64,000 bases of DNA from Chitinophaga silvisoli (GTDB lineage Bacteria; Bacteroidota; Bacteroidia; Chitinophagales; Chitinophagaceae). The notes under the pieces were generated by a model that saw only the letters and a program-made list of their open reading frames with translations, had not been told where the DNA came from and searched no databases. Below, one piece after another: positions 8,852 through 18,832 of this stretch. The stretch's first letter is position 1. Each line of letters begins with the position of its first letter. The DNA lies in NCBI RefSeq assembly GCF_003412465.1, contig NZ_QTJV01000001.1, positions 744,001 through 808,000 on the forward strand. The letters run 5' to 3'. The position numbers and the translations under genes are program-made.

Positions 8852-11800
8852 ATGAAAAACGGTCTCAACGGAGTCGCACTCATTGCAACCATGCTTTGTT
8901 GCTCTCTTCAACCACACAACCTGTATGCCCAATCAAATGAATGGTTGGACCCAAATGTCAATGCGGTCAACCGTTTGCCAATGCATACGAACTTTTTTGC
9001 CTATGAGAATGAAAGTCTTGCCAGACAAGGTGTGAAAGAAAACTCATCGAATTTCCTTACCCTGAACGGCTATTGGAAATTCAACTGGGTGCCTGATGCA
9101 GATGCACGTCCGACAGACTTTTTCAGGCAGGGCTTTAATGACAAGGGATGGAAGGAAATACCTGTACCGGGAATCTGGGAATTGAATGGTTATGGTGATC
9201 CGATGTATACTAACATCGAATATCCCTGGCATTTTCAGGCACCTCTGAATCCCCCCATTGTTCCTGCGGAAAAAAACCATGTAGGCTCTTACCGTAAGGA
9301 AATTAAAGTTCCCGCTTCATGGTCAGGCCGGCAAATTATCGCTCATTTTGGCTCTGTCACTTCCAATATGTACCTGTGGGTAAATGGCCAATATGTAGGC
9401 TATAGTGAAGATAGCAAGCTGGAAGCCGAGTTTGACCTGACTAAATACCTGAAGCCAGGTCAGTCTAACCTGATTGCATTCCAGGCATTTCGCTGGTGTG
9501 ACGGTAGCTACCTGGAAGACCAGGATTTCTGGCGCCTCTCAGGTGTAGGACGGGATTGTTACCTCTATGCAAGAAATGCAGTACATGTGGAGGATGTCAG
9601 GGTGACACCTGAATTGGATGAACAATACAAGGATGCCAACCTGCTTGTGAACCTGCAATTAAAAGGCGACGCAACGGTGGATATTCAGCTCTTTGATAAA
9701 CAGGGTAAGCTGGTGACGGCTACACAGGCAAAAGGTACTGGCACCCAAAAGGCATCGCTGAAAGTAAGCGCTCCTGAAAAATGGTCAGCCGAAAATCCTT
9801 ACCTGTACCAGCTCTTTGTGACAGTAAAAAATAAAGATAAAGTAGCAGAAGTCATCCGCCAGCAGGTCGGCTTCCGCAAAGTGGAGATCAAAAATGCACA
9901 GTTGCTGGTCAATGGTCAGCCGGTGTTGATAAAAGGGGTGAATCGCCATGAAATGGATCCGGATTTTGGCTACGTAGTATCCAGGGAACGTATGCTGGAA
10001 GATATCCGGCTGATGAAAGAACTGAATGTAAATGCTGTGCGTACCTGTCACTATCCGGACGATAACCTGTGGTATGAACTCTGCGACCAGTACGGAATTT
10101 ACATGGTGGCTGAAGCAAACGTGGAATCTCACGGGATGGGATATGACGAAAAAACGCTGGCTAAGAATCCAGCTTATGCCAAAGCTCACCTGGAACGCAA
10201 TGAACGCAATGTACAGCGTAACTATAACCATCCTGCGGTGATCATCTGGTCATTGGGTAATGAGGCAGGTTTTGGTCCTAACTTCGAAGCGTGTTATAAA
10301 TGGATCAAAGCAGAAGACAAAACCCGTCCGGTACAGTTCGAACAGGCAGGTACCAACGATTTTACAGATATCTATTGCCCCATGTATTTATCTCCTGCAG
10401 CATCTGAAAAGTACAGCCAGGGAAATATCAACAAACCGCTTATCCAGTGTGAATATGCGCACGCAATGGGTAATTCGGATGGAAACTTTAAAGAATACTG
10501 GGACCTGGTGCGTAAGTATCCAAAATACCAGGGTGGATTTATCTGGGATTGGGTAGATCAGTCCCTGCATATGAAAGATGCGGAGGGACGGATGTTTTAT
10601 GCTTACGGAGGTGACTTCAATAAATACGATCCTTCTGATAATAACTTCCTTGACAATGGTTTGATTTCCCCGGACAGAAGACCAAATCCACATGCATATG
10701 AAGTAGGATATTTCTATCAGAATATCTGGGTAACGCCGGCAGATCTCAGCCAGGGTAAGGTGACTATTTACAATGAGAATTTCTTCCGTAACCTGGATAA
10801 CTATTATGCAGAATGGGAACTGCTGGCAGATGGTGAGAAGATCCAATCCGGCTTGTTGTCAGATATTGATGTGCCGGCACACCAGAAAAAAGAATATAAG
10901 CTCGATTACGAAATACCTGCAGGAAAAGAAGTGCTGCTGAATATCAGCTTTAAATTGAAAAAAGCTGAAACCCTGCTGCCTGCCGGGTTTACAGTGGCAA
11001 CGAACCAGCTGAATGTTTCTGGATATACTTTCAGTAACACCATTGCAGCGAATGTACTTGCAGATTCTTTGCATGTACAGGATAACGATGAAAATTACCT
11101 CATCATTAAAAACAATAAGATAAATATCGAGTTCAATAAGCATAATGGTTTCCTGAGTCAGTATATCGTAGCAGGACAGGCGATGATGAAAGAAGGTACC
11201 TACCTGTCACCCAATTTCTGGCGTGCACCTACAGACAATGATATGGGAGCAGGTCTGCAACACAGGTACCGTGTATGGAAAAATCCTGAATTGAAACTGA
11301 CTGCATTTAATAGTCAGACTACAAATGGAATTATTACTATCCGGGCTGCTTACGATATGCCTGCGGTATCAGGAAAACTGTCACTGACCTACGAGATTAC
11401 CAATGAAGGTGAAATCAGGGTGACACAGGACCTGAGCGCAGATAAGACCGCAAAGGTATCTGACATGTTCCGTTTTGGTATGCAACTACAAATGCCGAAA
11501 AATGCAGACCATATCAGGTATTATGGTCGTGGCCCCGGAGAAAATTATATTGACAGGAACAATGCAGCCAAACTGGGTATTTATTCCCAGACGGTTGATC
11601 AGCAGTTCTATCCTTATATTCGTCCGCAGGAAACAGGTACTAAAACAGATGTACGGTGGTGGAACCAGATGACAACAGGCGGTAACGGATTGCGTTTTAC
11701 AAGCGATACCAGTTTCTCTATTTCCGCTTTGCACTTTACTATTGGTACATTGGATGAGGGTGATAGAAAACATCAGCGTCACAGCGAATTATTACAACAG

Positions 11801-11950
11801 GACCCACTCACAAATGTATGTATAGATAAAGCGCAGATGGGATTAGGTGGTATAGATAGCTGGGGACAGCTGCCGCTTGAAAAATACCGCTTACATTACC
11901 AGGACTATCACTTTACATTTACGATCACGCCAATCAAAAATGGCTTTTAA
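8852..11950 (+). CDS. Secreted GH2 beta-galactosidase
   Basis: Family 2 glycoside hydrolase of 1032 aa, LacZ-like in architecture. The ATG at 8852 gives a signal peptide (MKNGLNGVALIATMLCCSL to YAQ). The order is sugar-binding domain (WKEIPVPGIWELNGYGDPMYTN), Ig-like domain, TIM barrel, second Ig-like domain and a bGal small-chain domain from about residue 745 (GRGPGENYIDRNNAAKLG near 890). The acid/base is Glu471 in SLGNEAGFG and the nucleophile Glu534 in QCEYAHAMGN. Expected to hydrolyse beta-galactosides in the periplasm. It is monocistronic with a strong terminator. Confidence 0.92.
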   Translation: MKNGLNGVALIATMLCCSLQPHNLYAQSNEWLDPNVNAVNRLPMHTNFFAYENESLARQGVKENSSNFLTLNGYWKFNWVPDADARPTDFFRQGFNDKGWKEIPVPGIWELNGYGDPMYTNIEYPWHFQAPLNPPIVPAEKNHVGSYRKEIKVPASWSGRQIIAHFGSVTSNMYLWVNGQYVGYSEDSKLEAEFDLTKYLKPGQSNLIAFQAFRWCDGSYLEDQDFWRLSGVGRDCYLYARNAVHVEDVRVTPELDEQYKDANLLVNLQLKGDATVDIQLFDKQGKLVTATQAKGTGTQKASLKVSAPEKWSAENPYLYQLFVTVKNKDKVAEVIRQQVGFRKVEIKNAQLLVNGQPVLIKGVNRHEMDPDFGYVVSRERMLEDIRLMKELNVNAVRTCHYPDDNLWYELCDQYGIYMVAEANVESHGMGYDEKTLAKNPAYAKAHLERNERNVQRNYNHPAVIIWSLGNEAGFGPNFEACYKWIKAEDKTRPVQFEQAGTNDFTDIYCPMYLSPAASEKYSQGNINKPLIQCEYAHAMGNSDGNFKEYWDLVRKYPKYQGGFIWDWVDQSLHMKDAEGRMFYAYGGDFNKYDPSDNNFLDNGLISPDRRPNPHAYEVGYFYQNIWVTPADLSQGKVTIYNENFFRNLDNYYAEWELLADGEKIQSGLLSDIDVPAHQKKEYKLDYEIPAGKEVLLNISFKLKKAETLLPAGFTVATNQLNVSGYTFSNTIAANVLADSLHVQDNDENYLIIKNNKINIEFNKHNGFLSQYIVAGQAMMKEGTYLSPNFWRAPTDNDMGAGLQHRYRVWKNPELKLTAFNSQTTNGIITIRAAYDMPAVSGKLSLTYEITNEGEIRVTQDLSADKTAKVSDMFRFGMQLQMPKNADHIRYYGRGPGENYIDRNNAAKLGIYSQTVDQQFYPYIRPQETGTKTDVRWWNQMTTGGNGLRFTSDTSFSISALHFTIGTLDEGDRKHQRHSELLQQDPLTNVCIDKAQMGLGGIDSWGQLPLEKYRLHYQDYHFTFTITPIKNGF

Positions 11951-11988
11951 AAATAAAAGGGTGGAGCTAAGCTCCACCCTTTTATTTT
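11951..11988 (+). terminator. Terminator after GH2 gene
   Basis: GGGTGGAGC (11959-11967) and GCTCCACCC (11971-11979) form a 9-bp stem with TAA loop. It is flanked by A-rich and T-rich arms that extend the pairing, ending in TTTTATTTT. Confidence 0.9.
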
Positions 11989-12488
11989 GCATATTTCACC
12001 AGCTTGGTGCATCCGGTTCCATCCGTTACAGCGGAGTTTTTTGCAGAAAGTATTTCAGCAGCAACCGGAGGAGAATGCTGTCATAGCAGTGAATAATTTA
12101 TTGGCCACTACACCTATAGCGCAGCTCAGAAGAGCGATGATCCTTAAAATAGGGGTGGAGTATAAGGTGGATGTGAATCGTATGTTTCCCTTGAATATGG
12201 AGGAGTTTTATGCGGCGTATCTGAATTTTATATTAAGGAGAGATCAGATCGGGTATGAGGGGGATGCGAATCTCGATCGCCTGCAGGATGTGCCTGGGAT
12301 TGAAAAATGATATTGTGCAATGCCTGCATGAAAAGGTGGGGAAGATCTGGTATGAGAAGGCATTGAAGAAGTGTTTGAAAAATGGGGTGTATTCTCCTGG
12401 GGAGGAGAAGGCAATGGCGAGCCTTGCCCGCCATTTGAGATTGCCTGAGGAGATTACCAGCGCGGTGCGGAGGCGGTTAATGAATTAG
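11987..12488 (+). pseudogene. Frameshifted remnant of an unrecognised gene, C-terminus TerB-like
   Basis: Two overlapping frames together look like one protein. The first (about 12020-12297) reads FLQKVFQQQPEENAV, then FPLNMEEFYAAYLNFILRR, to DRLQDVPG. The second takes over near 12290 (GLKNDIVQCLHEKVG) and ends with CLKNGVYSPGEEKAMASLAR, then LRLPEEITSAV. The switch lies in GGGATTGAAAAATGA, next to a run of five A. The second half has the NG-x-x-S/T-x-x-E-E pattern and helical spacing of TerB-like folds. No good start codon was found, and the 3' end overlaps the convergent DUF262 gene by 12 bases. A sequencing error in a real ~150-aa gene is the alternative. Confidence 0.4.
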
Positions 12489-14678
12489 GGAGTTGAGGAA
12501 GGTGTTGCATTTTTCAATGCGGTCTTCCAGGTCGAGGCCATCAGCGTTCTGAGTAATTTTGTAAATACCATCGTCAGTAAATTGCTCATTCCCTTTGATT
12601 ATTTCCTGTAAATAAGCAGCAGAGAGATCATCTGCCGCTTTAAAACGGAATCCGTTATTCACATTCCTGATCTCGAAAATCACCTGGCCATTCGAAAACA
12701 CTAATGGTGCATCGTAGTTTTCCAGCTTACAGTTTTCATTCCTGAATGATAGTTCTAAGAGAAATGGACTCCAGTGACGGCCTATATAATTAGTCCTGAA
12801 TAACATGACGGCTTCATACGGTTTATTTTTAAAATCCTGCCACCAATAATAACCATCTGTTGAACTGCCATTCCATGTTGAGAAATTCGGATGCTTTAAG
12901 TAGTAATAGAAAATGTCTTTAGGCCGGTCCGCATCCTGTACAAATTGGTCCAGGTATTCCTGGAGAATAATTTCATTGGTAATAGCAGGGTTGTACCGGA
13001 ATTTATCCAGGTATGCTTTCAGAATTTTCTTAGTATGCTCAAACCCCTTCCTGTTTGCACTTTCATTGAAGATCTCTCTCCATACGATAATACTCGTATT
13101 GCCAAACCTTCTCATGTATTGTCCATATTCCTGTGTATAATTGCCGAAAGTTAATAGCGCCTTACTAATACCGAAGTAATCAAATTTCTCTATAAAGATC
13201 TGGTTAAACAAATCCCCGTAAATCTTTAACTCCGCGTCAAAATCAAAGATGCCAATATTTCCTCTCAGTAAAGTATGATCTTCCAGGTGATAGACTATTT
13301 CTTTCAGGTCGGGATACTTTGCTATCAGCTCTTTTTTCTTCTTTTCTTCCTCTATTTGTCTTTTGGAAAAAGAAAGATCATCTTCAGCAATCAAGCCCTC
13401 CACCAATTTATCCATGGTTGCATAGAGCACTTTTAGGTTACTGATTTTTACAAAACTATCAGATGCAAATTCTAAATGATTCCTAAGTGTTCTATAGAAT
13501 TCAGCAGGTACGGTTTTCTGGTTTAAATGGATATGAATAAAAGTATATAGGATTAATTGTTCTCTAAGCACAAAGGTATCTGTCATATAGTTAACAGCGC
13601 ATTTCTCAAACAGGTTAATTTTTGCGTTGATATAAAATAACCTCACTTTTGATGGATGGAAATCGGCAGCTTCTGTGTAAAAATAGTCCGTCCATACCTG
13701 CCCTGGTTTTCTTTGCAGGTCTTCAAATAAATTGAGGCAGGCAAAAAGAAATTGAATATTGTCTTCTCTTCCTTTATATACCTTATTTATTGTTGTAATC
13801 CAGTCTTCCTTTACATCCAGCTGAATTTCCTGTTGTGTCGTTAAGATATGCGTTAGGTACCAGAAGAAATTCAAAAATCCATTATCCACATCTTTCGCAA
13901 GATCAGTTATCTTTTCATTATTCTTAAAAATATTCCAGAATAGATCAGACCATTCTTTATCCACAGCGATATTGAATACCCCCGCATTTTTACTATCCAG
14001 TATTTCTGAAAACTTAGACTTAAAATGCTCAAAATCGGTCAGCTCTTTTCCTCTTGCATTCATTTTAATATACAAGTCATCAGGCAAACCCAGGTCATCC
14101 ATAGGTAATATATGGAAGATCAGCCTGGGATGATCACCCGCCAGTTGCTCCCAGACCCTATTTGGGAGTGTTTGAAAGCTTTTTTCGATCTCCTTTAGCA
14201 TAACTAACATCGCATTGATGGTAGGATCGTTTTGCCATGAAGCAAAGAACCAGGACTGGTTCATGATTTCTTCATCTATAGAATCAAAACCTCCTTTCGC
14301 TTTAAATGAAACAAGTCTCTGACAGAATTCCCTGGAACTTTTCCTGGTGGCATAAGAGAACTTTTCCAATAGCTGTTCACTTATCTTCTCTTTTTGTGCC
14401 ACATACCAATGAATGAGGAATAAAGTAGTGAGTCGCTGCTGCCCATCCAGCGGATAAAAAAAGAGCTGATCCTGATCCTGCCCTGTATAACCATAAATAA
14501 AGTCGAGCTCCAGTGGGCGTAAGGAAGCATCAGTGAGTACCTGTACAATCGCGTCTAAAAATCGTCCTCTTATCTGTGGAATTTTACCTGTATTTCTTCC
14601 CTGTGCATAATCTCTTTGTATAGGGGGAATGACTATTTTATATTCCTTTAATAATTGCAGGAGGCTGTTAGTTTGCAT
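12477..14678 (-). CDS. DUF262 (GmrSD/RloF-like) protein, second gene of a pair
   Basis: A 733-aa protein with an N-terminal DUF262 domain. IPPIQRDYAQG is at 17-27 and DGQQRLTTLFLIHWY at 78-92; DGQQR is the ParB-like nucleotide-binding/hydrolysis signature. NARGKELTDFEHFKSKF further on is the usual third DUF262 motif. No HNH/DUF1524 motif (EHI-x-P/A with a downstream GNL and NxxxSN) is visible, unlike its partner. The start codon overlaps the end of the partner gene by 11 bases, so the two are translationally coupled. Probably one half of a two-protein DNA restriction or abortive defence system. The C-terminal ~400 residues are unrecognised. Confidence 0.72.
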   Translation of the reverse strand: MQTNSLLQLLKEYKIVIPPIQRDYAQGRNTGKIPQIRGRFLDAIVQVLTDASLRPLELDFIYGYTGQDQDQLFFYPLDGQQRLTTLFLIHWYVAQKEKISEQLLEKFSYATRKSSREFCQRLVSFKAKGGFDSIDEEIMNQSWFFASWQNDPTINAMLVMLKEIEKSFQTLPNRVWEQLAGDHPRLIFHILPMDDLGLPDDLYIKMNARGKELTDFEHFKSKFSEILDSKNAGVFNIAVDKEWSDLFWNIFKNNEKITDLAKDVDNGFLNFFWYLTHILTTQQEIQLDVKEDWITTINKVYKGREDNIQFLFACLNLFEDLQRKPGQVWTDYFYTEAADFHPSKVRLFYINAKINLFEKCAVNYMTDTFVLREQLILYTFIHIHLNQKTVPAEFYRTLRNHLEFASDSFVKISNLKVLYATMDKLVEGLIAEDDLSFSKRQIEEEKKKKELIAKYPDLKEIVYHLEDHTLLRGNIGIFDFDAELKIYGDLFNQIFIEKFDYFGISKALLTFGNYTQEYGQYMRRFGNTSIIVWREIFNESANRKGFEHTKKILKAYLDKFRYNPAITNEIILQEYLDQFVQDADRPKDIFYYYLKHPNFSTWNGSSTDGYYWWQDFKNKPYEAVMLFRTNYIGRHWSPFLLELSFRNENCKLENYDAPLVFSNGQVIFEIRNVNNGFRFKAADDLSAAYLQEIIKGNEQFTDDGIYKITQNADGLDLEDRIEKCNTFLNSLIH

Positions 14679-16470
14679 TTTCCTTCATGTGGGTCTTGGG
14701 TAAATAATCTTTAAGCATGCCAGTCAGAGCGTCGATGTACGCAGTTCTGTCCAATTCAGACCAATAGAAATAGTCAGTATTGATACCTTTGTCATTATAG
14801 TATTTCATAAATACTCTCCTGGTACAAACCGGTATGAAGGAACCATCCTTATCTAACTCAATGATCGCTCTTCTCTTTATTTCAAATACCCCGTTGCTAA
14901 GGCTTGCATTGTCTTCCTGGCATAACAGGGCTAGATTTCCAATGCCTTCGCAGCCCTTATCCATGCTTTCCGGGTCCAGGGTAAGCAGGTCATTGACGCG
15001 CTTAAATAAGTCATCGAATCTCACCCATGTCAAATCATCAGTATGGTTCCATTTGCTAATCTGGTCCAGCAATTCCTGCACATCTTTGTCCATCTTGTCC
15101 TGGAATTTTTCTTTCAGTAATTGTTGATGCAGGTCCAGCCATTTCATCCATGGATCTTTTTTATTCCTGTCAAAGTTCTCTGAGTTTCGTGCATGTATAT
15201 GTTCTATACTCCAGGAGTTATCTTTATGCCATTTGAAAGGATAGAATTCTGCATCAGTCTTTCTGTTGGTCTCAACATTAAAGAGTAAGAGGATATTGAA
15301 AATCTCGTTATAATGAGTTTCATACCTTAGCTCCAGTAAATCTACCTTCACAGATGCGCTTATATAGGCGTTGATTTTCTCATGGAATGCATTTTTAGGT
15401 GTTTCCATAGCGGCCATTACCAAATGATTCAGTTGTATCCCACTGTAACCAGGTATTTTTCTTGCAGCTACCAGATAACCTATTTTATGATAATAGTCTT
15501 TGTCCAGGTACCATTCGGAAACAGTATAGTAGAAATCTTCAATCTTTTTCCAGAGTGCTAAAGTACCGGTCGCCTGCTGTTTTTTTATAAGGAATAAGAA
15601 AGTAAACAAAGGGTCTTTTTCATCATCCTTTTTTTCTGAAATCAAATCAAGGATCAGCTCTATCTTCGTCTCATACGCTGCCCTGTTCTTATTCGTAATA
15701 AAAGACCAGAATTTATTGTCGGGTTCATTCAGCCTATGTTCAATCTCATCCCAGAGAATCGCAATCTCTATCTGCTTTATCTTAGCTTCTTCCCTTGCTG
15801 TTCCCTTAAAACTTTCAGATGATAAAAAGAGTGCTTTCGTCAGTTCTGCATTCGTCAGCGGAATTTTTCCCAGGTTCAATCGCTCAAATAATTCCTGGCT
15901 GTTTACATGCGAAGCTACGTGGTACCAGATTACTTTAGACTGACGGAGGAATTTCGATTCAAAGCTATCTCTGTCAAGGTTGGTCTTATCAGCCTCCCAG
16001 CTCCTGATGGCCTGGTAGGCACTACTGATATAATAGAAGTCAATATTGCCCTTGTCAATATCCACATCATTATTCGTATTCACTCTGATGTTATGCAGGA
16101 AATTCACACATTGGGTTCTCGTCTCATAAAAGAGTTCAAAAGATACATTGCTATCTTCTTTGGACCAACGTTCCTTTATATATCGAAGGATTAAATAAAT
16201 AGTCGTGAGTCTTTGTTGTCCGTCGACTACCTCGTACCAGTCTCCATCTAGTTCATACCTGCCTTTGGTGTCAGCATCCAGTAGTTTTATGACCACCGGC
16301 TGAAGACAATAAAATGTTTTCCTGTTTTGCCCTTCAGGCCTGAAACTGTCAATATCTTCCAGTAATTGTTGAACCTGTAATTTCGTCCATCGATAGCCTC
16401 TCTGGTAGTGTGGAATAAAGAACTTTTTGCCGGATAAGTCTCCAATTGGTAAGGGGATTAAATTTTCCAT
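14668..16470 (-). CDS. DUF262-DUF1524 (GmrSD-like) protein, first gene of a pair
   Basis: A 600-aa protein. DUF262 motifs: IPHYQRGYRW at 19-28, VVDGQQRLTTIYLILRY at 81-97 and NLGKIPLTNAELTKALF around 199-215. The C-terminal part is DUF1524, an HNH-like nuclease fold: SIEHIHARNSE at 421-431, GNLALL at 511-516, NASLSN at 521-526 and a following KR. In GmrSD and related type IV restriction enzymes, DUF262 couples NTP hydrolysis to DUF1524 cleavage of modified DNA. The usual EHI-x-P proline is Ala here, so catalytic activity should be tested. It is first in a two-gene operon transcribed away from the S9 peptidase gene. Confidence 0.78.
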   Translation of the reverse strand: MENLIPLPIGDLSGKKFFIPHYQRGYRWTKLQVQQLLEDIDSFRPEGQNRKTFYCLQPVVIKLLDADTKGRYELDGDWYEVVDGQQRLTTIYLILRYIKERWSKEDSNVSFELFYETRTQCVNFLHNIRVNTNNDVDIDKGNIDFYYISSAYQAIRSWEADKTNLDRDSFESKFLRQSKVIWYHVASHVNSQELFERLNLGKIPLTNAELTKALFLSSESFKGTAREEAKIKQIEIAILWDEIEHRLNEPDNKFWSFITNKNRAAYETKIELILDLISEKKDDEKDPLFTFLFLIKKQQATGTLALWKKIEDFYYTVSEWYLDKDYYHKIGYLVAARKIPGYSGIQLNHLVMAAMETPKNAFHEKINAYISASVKVDLLELRYETHYNEIFNILLLFNVETNRKTDAEFYPFKWHKDNSWSIEHIHARNSENFDRNKKDPWMKWLDLHQQLLKEKFQDKMDKDVQELLDQISKWNHTDDLTWVRFDDLFKRVNDLLTLDPESMDKGCEGIGNLALLCQEDNASLSNGVFEIKRRAIIELDKDGSFIPVCTRRVFMKYYNDKGINTDYFYWSELDRTAYIDALTGMLKDYLPKTHMKENAN

Positions 16471-16640
16471 CGTTAAATCTTATTCATTTTATTTATCTAT
16501 CTGGCCCCGCCATAACAATGCAATATGCTGTTGAGTAAATAAAGATATGCGTAAAATTTCACCCACCCCGTCCCCCCTCTTTTTTTTCTTCCATTTATTT
16601 CCTATTTTTCAATAAGCACAACACTCAACCTAAATCTCTT

Positions 16641-18776
16641 ATGAACATTAAATCAGCCCTACAGGCACTCCTTTGTTTGACTGCCATGCATGTCAGTTAT
16701 GGCCAAAAGAAACCCATCGCCGTCACCGACATGCTCAAAATAAAAAGAGCATCCGATGTGAAGTTCAGCCCCGACGGGAAACACGCTGTCTACTCCGTGA
16801 CCAGCATCATCCCCGATACTGCAAAGAAAAAGGACTACACCTACCTCCGCCAGCTCTACATCACAGACCTGTCAGGCAAGGCTCAGTTACTCGACACAGG
16901 TGCTACCTCTTCACCTGCATATAATCCATCAGGCAACAGCATCGCTTTTATCAGGCCCGTCAAAGGTAAACCCCAGATCTTCCTGTATTACACCGCCAAC
17001 GGCAAGGTCCGCCAGCTGACAGACTTTTCCTATGGCTGTAGCGAGCCGGTTTGGAGTCCGGATGGAAAGCAACTGGTATTCACCACCGACATTACCCTGC
17101 AGGAACTGGTCAATGACAAGGTACTGAACCCCGGCAGGATGGTGCCTTCCTGGAATGATGGTGCACCCGGTTTTACCCATAACCAGGACCTGCTGACAGA
17201 TACAACCAATCCTGACCCCGATGGCGATCTGAGGGCCATCAGGGCTTACCTGTATGATAATGCAAAGGATAAAAAGGCCAAGGTCATTACCCATTCCAAA
17301 TTCCAGGCAGAGACCTATGTCAATCCTGAGGTGAACCTCTCTCACATCTTTATCACAGATACAGCTGTGGGATCTACTCCAAGGGAATTGACGCATGGCT
17401 TCTTTTCCTACCACAATCCCGCCTTCGCCGGCAATGACAAGATCCTCGTTTCACTCTATATGAACCCACGCCAGCACCCGGACGATACAAAGGAAGCGGA
17501 GATCTACGCTGTGGGTACCGATGGTAATAACCTGACCCGGTTAATGTATGCAAAAGATTCCTCCTACTTCCTGGAAGCAGTTTCCCCCTCCGGAAAATGG
17601 CTGGTCTTCCAGCGTGCCAGTGAAAAGCAGATTGATGTAGGGGAGATGCTCATTTGTCCCCTGGCAACCCTGGCATCGCCGGTTCGGGTGCCCGTAGACC
17701 GGATCAAGGGGAAGACCAAATTCTCCGCCGATGAAAAGACGATCTATTTTACTGCCGTGAATAACGGGGGTACCAGTTTATACAAGGCCGATGTGAAAAC
17801 AGGGAAGGCGGAAAAACTAACGTCTGAAGATGAAGGAATCAGTGAATTTGATATCAGCGGCAACCAGCTGATCTTCCCAAAGACCTGGATTCAGAATCCA
17901 TCGGAGATTTTCGTGTCAGACCTGAATGTGAAAGCGCCTAAGATGATCACCCAGCTTAATACTGGATGGCTGAGCGAACGGGAATTGTCTATCCCGCAGA
18001 AGTTCACATTCACGAACAACCTGGGTTTGACCGTGGAGTACTGGGTGATGAAACCTGTAAACTTTGATCCTGCAAAAAAATACCCTGTATTACTGGACAT
18101 GCATGGTGGCCCTTCTGCCATGTGGGGACCAGGAGAGCCCAGCATGTGGCATGAGTTCCAGTTCTTCTGTGGAAAAGGCTTTGGCGTAGTATATTGTAAT
18201 CCCAGGGGCTCCGGTGGATATGGCAACCAGTTCCTGCGGGCCAATTATCGTGACTGGGGTGTAGGGCCATCCAGCGATGTATTGACTGCTCTTACAAAGG
18301 CAGAGGCACAGGGATGGATAGATACGACAAAGCGGTTTTTGAGTGGTGGATCCTATGCAGGTTATCTGACAGCATGGATAGTAGGGCATGATCATCGGTT
18401 CAGGGCGGCCAGCTGTCAGCGTGGGGTATATGATTTCAAGACGTTTTTTGGAGAAGGCAATGCGGGCAAGATGCTGGAGAATTATTTCGGCGGCTTCCCT
18501 TATGTGGATAGTGTGAAGGGAGTGCTGGAAGAGCAATCACCGATTAACTATGTAAAAGATATAACTACACCCCTGTTGATCTTCCATGGAGAAAGTGATT
18601 TGAGGACCGGGGTATCACAAAGTGAGATGCTGTTTAAAAGCCTGAATACCCTGGGTAAGCCGGTGGAGTATGTAAGGCATCCGGGTGCAAGTCATGAACT
18701 GGTGAGGAGTGGGGATAACAGGCAGCGGATAGACCAGATGTTGAGGACCTATGAGTTCTTTAGTAGATTTTTGTAA
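16641..18776 (+). CDS. Secreted S9 (prolyl oligopeptidase/dipeptidyl peptidase family) peptidase
   Basis: A 711-aa exported peptidase. The signal peptide runs MNIKSALQALLCLTAMHVSYG. An N-terminal WD40-like beta-propeller follows, with TolB/PD40-type blades (DVKFSPDGKHAVYSV, EPVWSPDGKQLVF). The C-terminal alpha/beta-hydrolase has Ser571 in GGSYAGY, Asp653 in GESDLRTG and His685 in GASHEL, and GNPRGSGGYG-type oxyanion-region residues (YCNPRGSGGYGNQF). It probably trims peptides in the periplasm. Monocistronic; a strong hairpin follows the stop codon. Confidence 0.9.
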   Translation: MNIKSALQALLCLTAMHVSYGQKKPIAVTDMLKIKRASDVKFSPDGKHAVYSVTSIIPDTAKKKDYTYLRQLYITDLSGKAQLLDTGATSSPAYNPSGNSIAFIRPVKGKPQIFLYYTANGKVRQLTDFSYGCSEPVWSPDGKQLVFTTDITLQELVNDKVLNPGRMVPSWNDGAPGFTHNQDLLTDTTNPDPDGDLRAIRAYLYDNAKDKKAKVITHSKFQAETYVNPEVNLSHIFITDTAVGSTPRELTHGFFSYHNPAFAGNDKILVSLYMNPRQHPDDTKEAEIYAVGTDGNNLTRLMYAKDSSYFLEAVSPSGKWLVFQRASEKQIDVGEMLICPLATLASPVRVPVDRIKGKTKFSADEKTIYFTAVNNGGTSLYKADVKTGKAEKLTSEDEGISEFDISGNQLIFPKTWIQNPSEIFVSDLNVKAPKMITQLNTGWLSERELSIPQKFTFTNNLGLTVEYWVMKPVNFDPAKKYPVLLDMHGGPSAMWGPGEPSMWHEFQFFCGKGFGVVYCNPRGSGGYGNQFLRANYRDWGVGPSSDVLTALTKAEAQGWIDTTKRFLSGGSYAGYLTAWIVGHDHRFRAASCQRGVYDFKTFFGEGNAGKMLENYFGGFPYVDSVKGVLEEQSPINYVKDITTPLLIFHGESDLRTGVSQSEMLFKSLNTLGKPVEYVRHPGASHELVRSGDNRQRIDQMLRTYEFFSRFL

Positions 18777-18783
18777 TCACCAT

Positions 18784-18816
18784 ATGAGTTGCGGATGCGT
18801 TGCGTCCGCAACTCAT
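18784..18816 (+). terminator. 15-bp hairpin between S9 peptidase and crp-like gene
   Basis: ATGAGTTGCGGATGC (18784-18798) pairs with GCGTCCGCAACTCAT (18802-18816) through one G:U pair, with a GTT loop. No T run follows, so it could be a terminator or an RNA-stability hairpin. It ends 16 bases before the next start codon. Confidence 0.6.
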
Positions 18817-18832
18817 AATATACTAATTGAGA

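Noticed and set aside
5158..12000. A polysaccharide utilisation locus around GH31 and GH2
   Set aside because: Genes are separated by terminators and unrelated genes, and no SusC/SusD or sensor is present.
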